Part shown: one piece after another, positions 46,421 through 58,185 of the stretch
Position numbering within the stretch: position 1 is the stretch's first letter
Layout: each line of letters begins with the position of its first letter
NCBI GenBank assembly: GCA_958295665.1
Contig: OY282560.1
Coordinates: 55,428,333-55,492,332 of the forward strand
Direction of reading: 5' to 3'
Origin: Tipula vernalis
Taxonomy: Eukaryota > Arthropoda > Insecta > Diptera > Tipulidae
Length of the DNA stretch: 64,000 bases
The notes under the pieces: generated by a model
Told to the model about the DNA's origin: nothing
The model's input: only the letters and a program-made list of their open reading frames with translations
The model's database searches: none
Position numbers and translations under genes: made by a program

Positions 46421-47890
46421 CTTTGGGTTTTTTTGGGGTAAAGGCAAACCTTTCTCAGAATATAGCTAATATAGCGACCGGAACAACTTCTTCCTTCGCC
46501 ATAAATTATATTCCCCTTTTTTTAGAAATGTTGTTTACATTTCTTTATTAAAATGCCAATAATAGTTTTGAAAAACAATTACCTTTTTGTTACAGTTGGG
46601 TGGAGTTCCTACCCGTTAGAATATACTTGAGCATGATGCTGAATCGACGTTACGTGGTTTTTTTGATAAATAACGTAAAAAATGTAAATAAACTGTGTAA
46701 ATTACACAGTGTAATTTACTCGCCCAACCGCGATAAAATATAATAATAGAGATTTTGCCGCCCAATTTGAAGGCAGGCTATTTTAATTTTGATATCAAGC
46801 CCATCACATTTCCAATAAAACCGTTTTAACACAATAATACGAATATCTCGTTATAGGGACAAAATTTATGCCATTTTAACAACATATTTACAGTAATAAC
46901 AACAGACCAATTTTGTAAACAGACATTAAGTGAAAAACGATATTCTTGAACCATAAAAACCTATAATCTAACCGCATCATCTCATATACTGTTATATTGC
47001 TTGCGTATATTTTCCCATATACAACAAATGAAAATGTAATTCACTTTTAGCAAGAGACATTGAAACTTTTGAAAAATTATATCTAATTATTTATTCATAA
47101 ATTGTATGGTGGAAAGGAGGAAAAACTAAAACAAATAAAAAAAAAAAAATGTACGACCAAACGAAGGATGGATGGATGAATAGTTGAGGAGTTGGTTTGA
47201 AACATAGCAGCAGCACAAACAAAATTTGAATTCAATAAACATAAAAATTCCAACAAATCGTGTGGTGACAGATGACAATCAAAAAATCATTTATTTTATG
47301 TTACTGTGCCCAAGCCACATCACAACACAGATACACACGGTGTACAACATAAACAGGAAATTTCTATGTACATTTTTTTGCATCAATTCAATGCATTGTG
47401 TTTTTTATGCTACTACTGGTGCGCGCTGATCGTATTTTTATGCGAATTTTTAATGTTTTTTATGTTATTTTATATAATACATATTCAACTTTCTGGAGAC
47501 ATACATAATTTTTATGTGGTTCAACAGTTTGTTTGTTTTTTCGGAATTTACATTTTATTTTGTCACATGCCACTTTGAAGTAGGAATTCGTTTTTTTATT
47601 TTTTTTATTTATTTCCAAAATTGATTTTAATGATGGAAATATTTTTGGGAAATTTTATTTAATCGACTTGTTTATTCATGTATTCAACGTGTCTAAAACA
47701 GAAGGATACGGATGGTTATAAACTCAGGCCGAATATCAAAATGTTTGAATTTGAGTTGAGACGGACCAATTAAGAAATTAGGATAAGCAACTCTAGCCTT
47801 GATCTAACGAAGATTTTTTAAATAATTTTTGTATTTGTTTTCATTCCCCCGTAGATAACAATCGTCCAACATTGTCCCTCTTGAAACGAC
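46421..47890. other. AT-rich stretch without recognised gene
   Basis: Open frames 47226-47429 and 47306-47578 overlap and show no family signature. Confidence 0.4.
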
Positions 47891-47894
47891 ATCT

Positions 47895-48308
47895 GCAAGA
47901 TTTACTTCGGTGTAAAAAGACCAAAGTATTAAAATCAAGGCAAAAATGATCAAAAATTTGGTTGGTCCAAAACCATTTTTCTCGACGTTTTCAAAGACCC
48001 CGAGTCTAAAAAGTCAAACAAAAAAAAATAATATGTCCGTCCGTCTGTCTGAGTGTCCGGATGTCTGGATGCCTGTACCCATGGTATCTCGAGAACGACT
48101 TGTTCGATTTAGATTTTTTTCTTACAGGAAATAGGATTCTAAAATGATTTTTGGATGACTTTCTGGAATATGGCCAAGTGTTAGGGAACTTGCCTGCTTC
48201 TTAACCGATTTTGATAAAATTTGACGGTGTTGGTTTGTATATAAGAATTTTGTAATGGTGAAGGTAATGGTGATGGCGGTGTGGTGATGATGATGGTATG
48301 ATGGTACG
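47895..48308 (+). mobile_element. Family X copy 3, left part
   Basis: Same module order as copy 1: GACCAAAGTATTAAAATC, GGTTGGTCCAAAACCA (47895-47980), GTCCGTCCGTCTGTCTGAGT tract (48034-48070), GTACCCATGGTATCTCGAGA, one 110-bp unit (48125-48230), then GTGATG/ATGGT microsatellite to 48308. It stops at the T-run that is the tail of the inserted LINE and resumes at about 51975. Confidence 0.7.
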
Positions 48309-48516
48309 GTGTTTTTTTTTTTTTTAGGAAGGGTCAAATGAGTAAAATCTTCAACAAGACGAAGCTTTATCTAAAAAACTAATCTAAAAACCTCACACCC
48401 GTTTATCCATCCTCCATGCGGAACTATCGTTAGACATTGCTTCGCATGGAGGTGACTAATCATTCGACTCTATTCTCCACAGCGTCTCAACCATAGACTG
48501 CGATTGCCACCGCTAT

Positions 48517-50459
48517 CTAATCACGATTTGTTGTTCGTTGTTCTGCTCTTGCACGCTCTATGCGTCTCAGCTCGTTCAGTACCACAGCCGAAGTGTGGCT
48601 TACAGCATTCCATGTTTCTTCAGAAACAAGCATTAATTCGGATATGTTTTCAGGTGTTGGGCGCTGCCCAAGGATATCCGACAGTTCACTCCGGGTTGTC
48701 TCAAACCACGAACATTGAAAAAAAAAACGTCTTCCACATCCTCTTGTGATCCTTTGCAGGCCGGACACTCTGGAGTGCCGGTATGCTTAAATCTGTAAAG
48801 GTATGCGCCAAAACAACCATGCTCACGTAACAACTGCGTCAGGTAGTAGTTAAGTTCGCCATGCCGCCTATTTATCCACTTTTCGATGGCTGGTAGGAGA
48901 CGGTAAGTCCACCGACCCTTTTCCGATCCATCCCACCGTCTTTGCCATTCTGTCAGAATTGTAATGCGTTCTGATGCTCTGCTCCCTGGTTGTTCACGAT
49001 GTAGGTACCATTTCTTCCTCTCCTTTGCAAGTAGATCAATTGGGATCATCCCCGCAATAACAAGTGTCGCGTCATCGTAACCACATATTACCCTTAAGGC
49101 ACCAAGGTGGTACACCGATACTAACTTTTGTCTATATGTCCCAAAGTCCATCGCATCACTCCAAACAGGTGATCCATAGAGGATGATGGAGGTTACAACT
49201 TTTACCAGCAGCATCCTACGACACTGTCTTGACCCGCCAGTGTTGGGCATAATGCGGGAGAGGGCTGCAGCTACTTTGGCAGCTTTTCTGCTCACTATCG
49301 TTAGGTGCTCCTTAAAGTTTAAGCGCGCATCAATTTTGGCACCCAGATATCGTAATGAAGGCTGCGAGGGTATTAAGATTCCGCCAACATCAATATTTAC
49401 CATCTATCTTTCCTTCCTACTGGTAATTAAGACTGCTTCAGTTTTATGGTCAGCTAGTTGGAGTCCGAACAATATCAACCACCTTTTGATAATTATAATG
49501 GTCAACCTGCATATCTCCATTATATCTTCTATAGTCTTTGCTACCACGACAACAGCAACATCGTCCGCGTAACCCACAATTTCTGCCTCATTAGGTACGC
49601 TGCGCTTCAGAACGCCATCGTACATAATGTTCCAAAGTAAGGGACCCAGTACTGATCCTTGAGGTACTCCACCCGTAACGTTGTATTCCATGACACCGTC
49701 ATCTGTATCATATATCAGCACTCTATTGCGGAAATAATCTGTAATGATCCTCCTTATGTAGACTGGTACTTGCAATACATGTAGAGCATTCAGAATATGG
49801 CTCCATTTTGCCGATTTGAATGCATTCTTGACGTCCAGGGTAACCACAGCGCAGTATTTAATAGAGCTGCCCTTCCATCTTCTGCCGTCTGTAGCTTCCA
49901 TGGCGATTTCAACAACGTGTCGAATGGCGTTGGTTGTCGATCGAGCCTTTCGAAAACTATACTGCCATTCGGCGAGATCTCCGGCCCTTTCCAAATCTTT
50001 CTCCAATCAATTGTAGATTATGCGCTCGAGTACTTTGCCAGCCGTATTCAGCATGCACAGTGGTCGGTAGGAGGATGGCTCTCCTGGAGGGTTCTTTCCC
50101 TTTGGCAACAATACTAGACGCTGTCTCTTCCAGTGTTCCGGGAATACCCCCTCCCTCAGACATGAGTTGTAGACTTCTCAGAACTCATCAGGTCTAGCTT
50201 GCATGGCAGCCTTTAATACAATATTTGGAATATTGTCAGGTCCAGGAGCTTTTTGATTCCCAAATCGTTGGCACGCACTGGCGAGCTCTTCTCTGGATAC
50301 CGAGGGAACTTTCTCTGGGCCAGGTACTACACCGATGGCAGGGACCACATCAGTTTGCTGTGGGAATAAAGCGGTAACAATTCTGTTTAGTGTCACTGGG
50401 AGGGCGATGCAGTGGAATTTCCGAGCCTGTTCATGACGATTTTGTAGGGTCTTCCCCAT
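48517..50459 (-). pseudogene. R1-clade LINE ORF2: reverse transcriptase and C-terminal region
   Basis: Frame 50459-50178 has the RT start FGNQKAPGPDNIPNIVLKAA. A TGA/frame break follows, with GKEPSR and the RPLCMLN-type block split over frames 50163-49957. Frame 50006-49404 holds the palm: VTLDVKNAF near residues 55-63, GGVPQGSVLGP near 112-122 and YADD near 146-149, both Asp kept. The frame then continues, after a stop at the 49403 junction, as 49403-48633 with SLRYLGAKID, VTSIILYGSPVWSDAM and IPIDLLAKERKKWY, typical of R1-clade, and the Cys motif CPACKGSQEDVEDV. A last shift leads to 48768-48517 with LGQRPTPENISELML and ARAEQR. Near-complete downstream half, several small lesions. Confidence 0.88.
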
Positions 50460-50499
50460 GGGCCACGATCCCCTTCACTGCATAGCTCTTTCCAGCATT

Positions 50500-51215
50500 C
50501 ACGCTTACTCACCTTAATTTCTGCTTAAATTGCCTTCGAGTATCCAGGTATGTTCCGTGCAGGCTAGGATAGGACTCCGTACCCCAGGCACGTTGGTATT
50601 TTCTCCTTGCATGATGGCACATCCGGCGCAATTTTGCTATCTGCTCAGTCCACCAGTATGCTGGTGGACGACGACCATCTAGAAATCGTTTTGCCATGGT
50701 TGCATTACAGGCGTTGGTGATCGTATTCATCATCTACGCCGCTTTCGCGTTAGCAGTCCCCAAGAGGTTCGGATCGTCCAGGAATAGAGTAAATACGTCC
50801 ATCTTCCCTTGGAAGTTTTATTTCAAAAAATATGGCTTGGTACCGAACGTCAAATCAATCACAGAGGAGGCACCACCTTTACGAAAAGTTGTTGTGTCAC
50901 CAGCATTGAGCAGCTCAACATCTATTGAAGATAATGCTTCGAGTAGTGCCACCCCTCTTCTATTTGTGTCTCTACTTCCCCATTCAGTTGCCCAAGCGTT
51001 GAAGTTACCAGGAATGATAACAGGGTTTCTCAGTTGTGCATCAGCAGTCTAGTGGTTCAGGAAATACTCAAACTCTTCAATTGTGATACTAGGTGGTGCA
51101 TAACAACTGTGCCACATATGGCGGCTTTGCCGGTTGGATCGGTTGCCCAATTACACCATCCATATTTTTTTACTGTTCGCACAAGATGTCGACACCAACT
51201 CTGGATTCATGCACT
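50500..51215 (-). pseudogene. R1-clade LINE ORF2: apurinic-type endonuclease remnant
   Basis: Near 51200-51170 the minus strand reads QTVHESRVGVDILCEQ, matching the R1 endonuclease block around its catalytic Glu. Near 51020-50970 it reads NPVIIPGNFNAWATEWGS; the expected GDFNAWA has its catalytic Asp replaced by Asn. The end SVIDLTFGTKPYF (about 50870) and 50733-50509 (RPPAYWWTEQIAKL, HHARRKYQRA) lead to the RT. Frames change at least three times and the middle of the endonuclease is shortened. Inactive. Confidence 0.75.
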
Positions 51216-51222
51216 GTTTGGA

Positions 51223-51849
51223 CTAGCATGTCCTCCACCAGTTTGCCATTGTCTGCGTTGTCTGGTTCTCGTCATTCAGTTTTTCAACCTCGAGTGAGTG
51301 TTCAGCATACAGATTCCTGATTGACATGGCAAGCATTTTTATTGCATGGTGTACAATACGCCTTGATTTGATGTATTCCCAGAGAAGGTCAATTTTCTTT
51401 CCATGTCGATTAAAAGCATCAGGCTCGTTAATATCCGATAGTGAATCAGATATTTTGTGGTCTTCAGCCTCTGAAAGGGACTTCGAATGTTGTGGAAATC
51501 CTATTCTCGTGCTACTAATCCTTTGGAATGGGTTGGTTATTCCGCTTAACTCCTTAGAGTTTTTCCCGGTTGTCACTTTTGCCTCATTCGATGCCGCACC
51601 AGTTTCCAGCTTCTTGTTCGGTGATCTTATGACATTGCCACTTTTCATAAACGGGTTTACCGTCTTCGGTGTGGCCTTATCCGGCGCCTCCTGCTCTTGA
51701 ATTCTGCAGGCAGGGCTTGTAGAATTATCTGTTCCAGTAGCCAAGGACCCCACTGCTAGAACATTGCCCGCTTGCTCACTCCCTAAAACCGCCGGTATTG
51801 GGGATCCGACCCCCTGCACCCTAACTTCTCCTCCCTGCAAACCTTCCAT
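51223..51849 (-). pseudogene. R1-clade LINE ORF1 (Gag-like), N-terminal part
   Basis: A 208-codon frame with low-complexity Ser/Asn/Glu-rich sequence in the first two thirds and a conserved-looking end (KKIDLLWEYIKSRR, IRNLYAEHSLEVEKLN), like the coiled region of R1-clade ORF1. Normal ORF1 continues with about three CCHC knuckles; here it goes straight to endonuclease sequence, so the ORF1 C-terminus has been deleted. Confidence 0.65.
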
Positions 51850-51974
51850 GGTTGGTTTATTATTCGGGGTTCCTTCCCCTATCTGTTTTGGCCCACGGGT
51901 GGTATTTTATTTCCCACCTACCCGCCGGCGAACCGGTGAGGGCACTCCCCTATCCGCCACCTGGGGAGGCGCCC

Positions 51975-52425
51975 GTGGTATGATTGTATGATGGTATGAT
52001 GGTATAATGGTATGATGGTGATGGTATGATGGTATGTTGGTATGATGTATCATTTGGGCAGATGGTTGAGATTGGTTTGAGCTAAGTTGAGTTGAGGTTG
52101 AGTTAGGATTTAGTTAGCATGTATTGGGGTTAAGTGAGTTCTCCGCTTGGGGAATTATTTACGAGAAGATTTAGAGTTAGGTTGAGGGTTGATTTGAGGT
52201 TGGTTTGGTGATTGACTTGAGCGATTGGTTGCCGGTTAATTTGGTGATTGCATTTAGAATTATTATTTTGCAATTGAGATGGAGGTTATGTAGGTTGATT
52301 TGTATATTAAGTTGAAGGTTGAGCTGATGAGTAACTTAAGAGATTCATTTCAGGGTTGATTTGGGAGTTGAATTAATCAAGACTGAGTTCTGACCACCTC
52401 ATAAGGTTTCAGCCCTTGATATTTT
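51975..52425 (+). mobile_element. Family X copy 3, right part
   Basis: Begins with ATGGTATGATGGT microsatellite (51975-52050), continues with GTTGAGTTGAGGTTGAGTTA units (52055-52380) and ends with the module TTCTGACCACCTCATAAGGT (about 52388-52407) and TTCAGCCC. The last module is the reverse complement of the end of copy 2 at 28243-28310, so the whole element runs 47.9-52.4 kb minus the LINE. Confidence 0.7.
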
Positions 52426-52851
52426 TGTTATTCGATTTGAATATTGTTTATCAGTTTAATCATTGAACTGTCTGTTTGAATAAAATTTTAAGAAACACTC
52501 TACTTTATTAAAGAAATGTTCATGAAAATTTGACGAAACTATTTCGTCGAATATTACCTATGCAATTTTTTCGTTCATATTCATTTCGATATTGGCTTTG
52601 TTAAGTTGCTTCAATGTTTTCCTTCAAGATCTTAGCACACAATATATGTTTTACCGCGTATAAGCGAAAGATACCCGCCGGCCATGTCAGATTTTTCTTA
52701 ACTAAACTAAAAAAAAATCACCTATACAAGCTACCTAGTGAATGGCGCTGCTATTTCGTCAAATCAAGGTAAACATTTCTCCTCCCTCATCCTCTGCAGT
52801 ATTTTTTAAACATGCCTTCACAATGGTATCCTGTTATAACCATTTCCACTG

Positions 52852-53120
52852 CTAGTAAGCTTCCGTTTTTGTTTCTACCAGAAGATTAATCGGAATTGCT
52901 CCAGCCACAACTTGAAATGGTGTATTAGAAACTGTTCGGTAAATACATGCGACTCTTAATCGCTGCAGAGGCGATACAATTTTCGTTTGGTACTTCCTTA
53001 TCTTCAGAGTGCTAGTGCAAATCTCAGCTCCGTACAACAAAATTAACTGCACCGTGAACATGAGGAGCCTTCGCTCGCCAGCTAGGGACCAAATACGTCA
53101 ACAATCAGCCTAAGCAGTGA
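52852..53120 (-). pseudogene. R1-clade LINE RT fragment
   Basis: Frame 53061-52852 reads ILLYGAEICTSTLKIRKY and RVACIYRTVSNTPFQVVAG followed by AIPINLLVETK, the post-catalytic RT block of R1-clade elements (usual form LLYGAEIWADAL...AYRTVS...AGVIPIDLLA). Weak matching goes on to the right in another frame. It is unlike the block in the LINE at 48.3-52.0 kb in detail, so it is a separate family. Confidence 0.75.
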
Positions 53121-54440
53121 TACTGTCACCGTAAACGTCTTGTTGCAAGACTTGCAAATATGCTCCCAAACCACCTTTGTACCGACTATCATGGGGATAA
53201 CGGTTTGTATTGTTCGCTTGGAGAGCGTGACGGTCGCAAATTTTTCAGATAGTTGATTGAAACCCTTGTTTCTACATCCAGGTGTTGACTTTTCTCATTA
53301 TTTGGTTAGCTTATATCGGGCCAACCCAGCTGTTTGGAAGTTGATTATAGCGATGACATCATCTGCAAAAAAAAACTCAGAAATGCATGCTCTTTTGCTT
53401 GCGGTTGAGCATTATTTGCATATCTTTACAATTTTATAGAATTTATGCAAGACTTTATAGCATTACTATATTATTCGGGTCTTGTTGGGATTAAATAAAG
53501 CAGATTTAGAACCTGAATGTATCTGTATCTGAATTCCAAATTATTCCTGGCAAATTATTTGCTAGGAATTTTTTGGAAGCAGCTCCGCCTCAATAATACG
53601 AGACTTACGCATATAGTCGATCCACTTAGCAATAAAGCAACCAACACCAAAATAATACGGGCTTTAGTAACCGTACCAAACGAAGCACTATCGTAAGCTC
53701 CAGCACTATCGAAAGGTTGAAGACAGAATTATAGATCGGAATGAAATAGGGTCCGAATAATCAAAATTCGGTATAAAAATAACTCTGGATCTACTGCAAG
53801 GTTGTGGGAGAATGAATTTGTTGAATACGATGCTGTAATTCAGCTGGAAAAATCTCATCTGGACAACCAGCCTTGTACGGTGCAAAGGAGAACAGGCTCC
53901 AACGCAGGACGTCAAAACAGAAGTTTCCACAGCAAAGTTAATTCATAGAGGCAACGAAGTTAGAATTGATAAAGTCATATCCAGAGAAATGAACAGAAAA
54001 AACAATTCACCAACCTCCCTCTTGGGGAGAGAATTTTCAGTTTTTTTTTGTTTTTTTTTTTTTTTTTTTTTTGAATGTTTGGTAGAAGATCTCAATGGGA
54101 GTCCCGTAAGTAAATTAAGTAACCGTAAGCAGTGAGCACGCTCCACACGTAAATGTGAAATACAGCGCTATGGTCTTAAAATTAAAGAACATCGTGAATG
54201 GATTACCAACATTAGAGATATTGCAAACAGTCGCGTCTAAAGTATCGCATGTATACGGAAGGTGGAACAGACTGTGTTTCAGTACCAAATCATACAAACA
54301 CCAATGCCAAAACCAATTAAAACATCTCGATTTAATTTTGACTGCAGTACAGGTATTGATCCAAGGAGAATCTAATAACCTTCGCACCTGCTAACCAGTC
54401 ATCCCATATATTACGCAGCATTGGCAAGTGGAAGATATTC
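53121..54440. other. Stretch without recognised gene
   Basis: A long T-run (54038-54072, broken by one G) is the clearest feature and could be an A-tail of an unrecognised minus-strand insertion. Frames such as 54155-54394 show no family signature. Confidence 0.4.
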
Positions 54441-54449
54441 TTCGACGGT

Positions 54450-54850
54450 GACAATTAGACATTTTATTAAAAGGAGCTGCTTTAAACTGGTACTGGTGCC
54501 ACATTGATCGTCATCCAGTTATATCATGGAGCCAACTGAAATCAGATTTCATAGAACGTTTTCAAGATAGTCGAATCAGGGAAAGAGAAATCTAATGAGA
54601 GCTTCAGGATTTTTTATAACCACATAATAGCTTTGTCGCTACAGTTTCGAAACGCCCTTCCATATTATGAGCTTCTGGATTTAGTACAACGAAATATAGA
54701 GGCAGGGTTCCAAAATATGCTCGCTGATCAATAAATTTCGTCCATTGCAATTCTGGTAGAACAATGTCTAGCTTAGATCGTTAGATTTTTCGACCAATTA
54801 CAAGGATTATTTCATTCAAAAATACCGAATTCCACTTTTGGATTTCGAAT
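54450..54850 (+). pseudogene. LTR-retrotransposon Gag fragment
   Basis: LLKGAALNWYWCHIDRHPV and SWSQLKSDFIERFQDSRI (54464-54575) are characteristic of the Retrotrans_gag family. After two stops and a frame change the sequence reads ESFRIFYNHIIALSLQFRNA and LPYYELLDLVQRNIEAGF (54600-54715). No Pol or LTR is seen near it. Superfamily assignment beyond LTR type is not possible. Confidence 0.7.
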
Positions 54851-56466
54851 GCATCGAAAACCAATCACAATATCGTTGTAGGTAGGTACTGCTAGACTTC
54901 TTGTAGACACCACGGTGTGGCAAGAAGTAACGTTTATCATGCGAAGTGTAGCAAGCTCATTGCAAAGAGTAGTTTCAGGTATAATTTGGATGCCGTGACT
55001 AACCTTATGTACGTGGATGATTTAGACTTTTGATTGCTCCTTAATACTAAATAATTGTGTGCTATTGTGTTATTAAAAAGCAAATTCAACCTTAAAAATT
55101 AAATTCATTGGTGGGACAATAATTTAAACCAATTTTAAAAAATCTTGATTTGTGATCACCTGAACTTTTTCACCTTTCCAAAAGGCATAATCACATAAGA
55201 GAGCTTCTATTTACGGATTATAAATATCGCTAAAACAACTCCTTTCATATACGATTCTCGTTTGCATGCACAATTCATATTGCTTTTTTCTCCATTTAAA
55301 CAACGAATAGAACTGTTTTTTGATATGGTAGCGTGTTGTATAATCTATACCTACAATAATAGCCAACCTCAACATATTTTGAAATGTTACGGCAATTTTT
55401 AATTCCAGGTTTGTTTACTCATGAAATAATACTTGCAAAATATATTTGTCCATTCTCATAATCTCAAGAAACTTCAACCAAGTTTCATTTGTTGTATATC
55501 ATAATCAGATGTTGATCATATTATAATAAATGTATTTCTTACGCCATAATACCAAACTTCGCGTTATGTACGCAGCATTTTTTTTTTTTTGTTGCTGTGC
55601 ATTTTAATCGGGAGCAATAATTCATTTGCAAAAAAAAAAAAGCGAAATACAATTTTGTACTTGCAACAGTTGTAATAATAATTATACGAAACACACATAT
55701 AAATATGTAAATAGAATAAATTATAATTTCCAGCCGTGACTTTTATTGCACAAGACAAAATATAATTTCATTAAAGAAATCGCCGTTGCGTCGAGCAAAA
55801 AAATTTTAATTACGAATCGATAAAAATTACGATTTTTATTGTATCAAAATATGCAACAATTTTTATTTTTGGTTTGTTTTTTATCGGTTTTCTGTTATCG
55901 TATTATGGTGCATATTCGCGCATTGTCTTTGTGCACAGCGTCACAACGTGGAATTTTCTTTGAAAGTATACAAAAATTTCGATTTTTGTCTTAAATAAAA
56001 TAAATTTAGCGTTAATTGTTTCCAATAATTCACCAAAATACCCTAACTAGCTATATACTTTAAGCTGCAAAAGTTGTTTTATTATGGTGTGTGTGTGTGT
56101 GTGTCTGTGTGCATATACCGACAAAGTACCAACTGGGAAATAAGACGGGAAAAATGTTATTGTGGTATATACTGAATTTGTGCGCGGCTACTTATGGAAT
56201 TGGAAATATGCGAATTCTATGTTTTAATTTTTGTCGTTAAAATCTTTTGCGAAACGAAAAATGCGCGCTTAAATAAATTTAAAACTGAAGAATTGGAATT
56301 TTATTATTATTGTTATTAGGCTCTTGGCTTTCTTCTTATTCCAAAATGTACGAACTACTTTGAACGGTAATCTTATAGTTTAAAGAAAAAATGTAAAACT
56401 GGAAAATTCACACCTCAAAATTGACTTAATTGAATTAACGAGTATTTACCACGGGAAACATTTTAA
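54851..56466. other. AT-rich stretch without recognised gene
   Basis: Contains a (GT)n microsatellite at about 56084-56110. No coding region supported. Confidence 0.4.
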
Positions 56467-56470
56467 TGTC

Positions 56471-56605
56471 TATAACGTTAAAACAAATGCAAATAAAACG
56501 CAACAATATTTAATAATTCATTCACAATTTATTGTACGTCTGTTTCTAATGATGAGCTTGCCTCCACTGACTTATTAGTGATGTGCGGACTTACTCCTTT
56601 CGTCG
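56471..56605 (-). repeat. 3' LTR of second gypsy element
   Basis: About 135 bp, close match to 62920-63054 (few substitutions). Adjacent 56606-56625 repeats part of the LTR end motif (TTACTCTCTTCGTCG after TTACTCCTTTCGTCG), and the LTR may reach CA at 56625. Confidence 0.7.
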
Positions 56606-56639
56606 TTACTCTCTTCGTCGTTACATTCGGCCGTCCTGA

Positions 56640-56835
56640 CCACAAAGTCGTCCTCGACTTTATTTGAATCATCTCCATCCAATTCCGGGCTGCATTTCAC
56701 CAATTTTTTTAATCTTTATGCTGCTTGAGTTGAAGAAAAATGGCATTGCGTTCGCTGAGTTTCCGGTATGTCTTCTATTATATATCTATCGTTGATCATA
56801 ACTTTTTTTTATGATTGTTTAGTAGCTAAAAAATA
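56640..56835 (-). pseudogene. Integrase C-terminal tail of second gypsy element, separated part
   Basis: Minus-strand reading from about 56835: INDRYIIEDIPETQRTQ, then an acidic tail (PELDGDDSNKVEDDFV) and RTAECNDEE running into the LTR. YxxRDIPxxQRTQ is the known end of gypsy-type integrase. The part that should stand directly before it is at 58377-58186, about 1.35 kb away. Confidence 0.7.
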
Positions 56836-56981
56836 AAATAAGCAATTAGCAATTAAGATAAACTAGTATAGTTATACTTAACCTAAATTCAAGAATACAT
56901 CGGCCAGCTTGGAATGCCAAAACCAAAACAAACGAATAAATCGTGTAAATTAAATGTAATCTGAAATATTTAAGCTATTAA

Positions 56982-57045
<64 letters not shown>

Positions 57046-57048
<3 letters not shown>

Positions 57049-57537
57049 GACGGTGACACCTAGTGTGTAATAGAATAAGTAAAACTAATAGCTCAATGTT
57101 TACTGTTCTAAATGGAATTTTCCATGATAAAAATTGTTACGTAATGTTTCTACGCTATTCCAACTGGAAAAGTCGTGAACTTTCGAGAAGCTTGGTTTGT
57201 GTATATAAAAAGGCGAACAAGATCGAATTGGATTATTAGTATTTGGAACGCGATAGTGTAAAGTTGTAAGAATAAGTAATTTTTGGTAAGCGAAAGAGTA
57301 AAGATTAAAAAGGAATTAAAAAAGTGAATTAAAAAGTGTTTTTGTGGAAATAAAAATTATAAGTGAACAGTAAAATTTGAGAATAATTTATATAAAGTGA
57401 TTTTGTGAATTTGTATTAATAAACTGTGTTGTAATAATTCTTGTGTGAAATAAATAAATTCGTTGGTGATAAATTAAATTGAATTGGTTTTATTCACAAT
57501 CCAGTGATACGAACCTTATTTGACAAGGCAAAATCGT

Positions 57538-57541
<4 letters not shown>
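57046..57541 (+). mobile_element. Solo LTR, 496 bp, inserted in a TA microsatellite
   Basis: Starts TGTGACGGTGACACC and ends AATCGTAACA, so TG...CA, with ATAT on each side (57042-57045, 57542-57545) as a 4-bp duplication. Inside are a strong TATA box TATATAAAA at 57202-57210 and AATAAA signals at about 57416 and 57448, in the U3-R-U5 order expected for a plus-oriented LTR. No second copy exists in the window, so it is a solo LTR left by recombination. ATAT target choice is known for the 17.6/297 group of gypsy elements; relationship is not shown. Confidence 0.75.
57202..57210 (+). promoter_or_regulatory. TATA box within the solo LTR
   Basis: TATATAAAA about 157 bp into the LTR, followed by an AG-rich transcript-like stretch; likely the former U3 promoter. 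Confidence 0.5.
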
Positions 57542-57569
<28 letters not shown>

Positions 57570-57572
<3 letters not shown>

Positions 57573-58185
57573 GTATAATAGTTTTGTTTGGCACTCTTAC
57601 CTGGTTGATATATAGTTATTGTCAGGCTCAAGTCAATTATTTATTAATTTTAAATTACAAATCAATTTCGTCCACTGATTATATGTAAACATTTTTGTAA
57701 ATGTCAATTTGATTTACTGTATTTCAGTACCGTTGGTGTAAAATCAAATACACATACATACATATAATTAGATAATAATTGATACATTCTACTTTAATTT
57801 TTAGTACTTTAAAGTAGAATGTATCAACTTAAGTTTAGTTTACATGATAAAATAATCATGATCGAAAAACCCATTAAGCCAACGAACACAATATTTTAAT
57901 GCGGCAAGGCAGTTTAATAGTTTTTTCGAAATTAATGATTATCAAGAAAAAATGTAATTTTCTCCTGAATTCATTCTTTTAAAAAATTTCATAGTGTTAA
58001 CATAAAAAATTAAATTATTTGAAAAGCAAATTAAAAATTAAAATAAAAATTGTAAATTAGAATACAAGGTCCGTGAAACGTGTTTTTCCTTATTCGCAAT
58101 CACCTCCACAAATTCGTAAGAGCTTACGAAAGCAAAATTCAACTTGGGATTCAAGTGCAAGCTGTTTAATTTGAACCAATCAAAT
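57570..58185. other. AT-rich remainder of the segment splitting the integrase
   Basis: No coding region. A palindrome of about 20 bp occurs near 57786-57830: ACATTCTACTTTA and TAAAGTAGAATGT are inverted partners. Confidence 0.5.

Larger units (their letters stand above)
48309..51975 (-). mobile_element. R1-clade LINE inserted in the microsatellite of family X copy 3
   Basis: A minus-strand LINE of about 3.67 kb. Its A-tail is seen as T-rich 48311-48325. Its 5' end near 51975 is GC-rich with a start like CGGGCGCCTCCCCAGGTGG in minus sense, as in 5' UTRs of R1-clade elements. The same family X module (ATGGT repeat) flanks both sides, so the LINE went into that microsatellite. Because the target is repetitive, the length of the target duplication cannot be told. 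Coding parts: ORF1 remnant, endonuclease remnant, RT and C-terminal zinc motif. Confidence 0.85.
56981..57569. repeat. (TA)n tract split by a solo LTR
   Basis: TA dinucleotides at 56985-57045 and again at 57542-57569, with the LTR of 57046-57541 between them. Confidence 0.9.
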
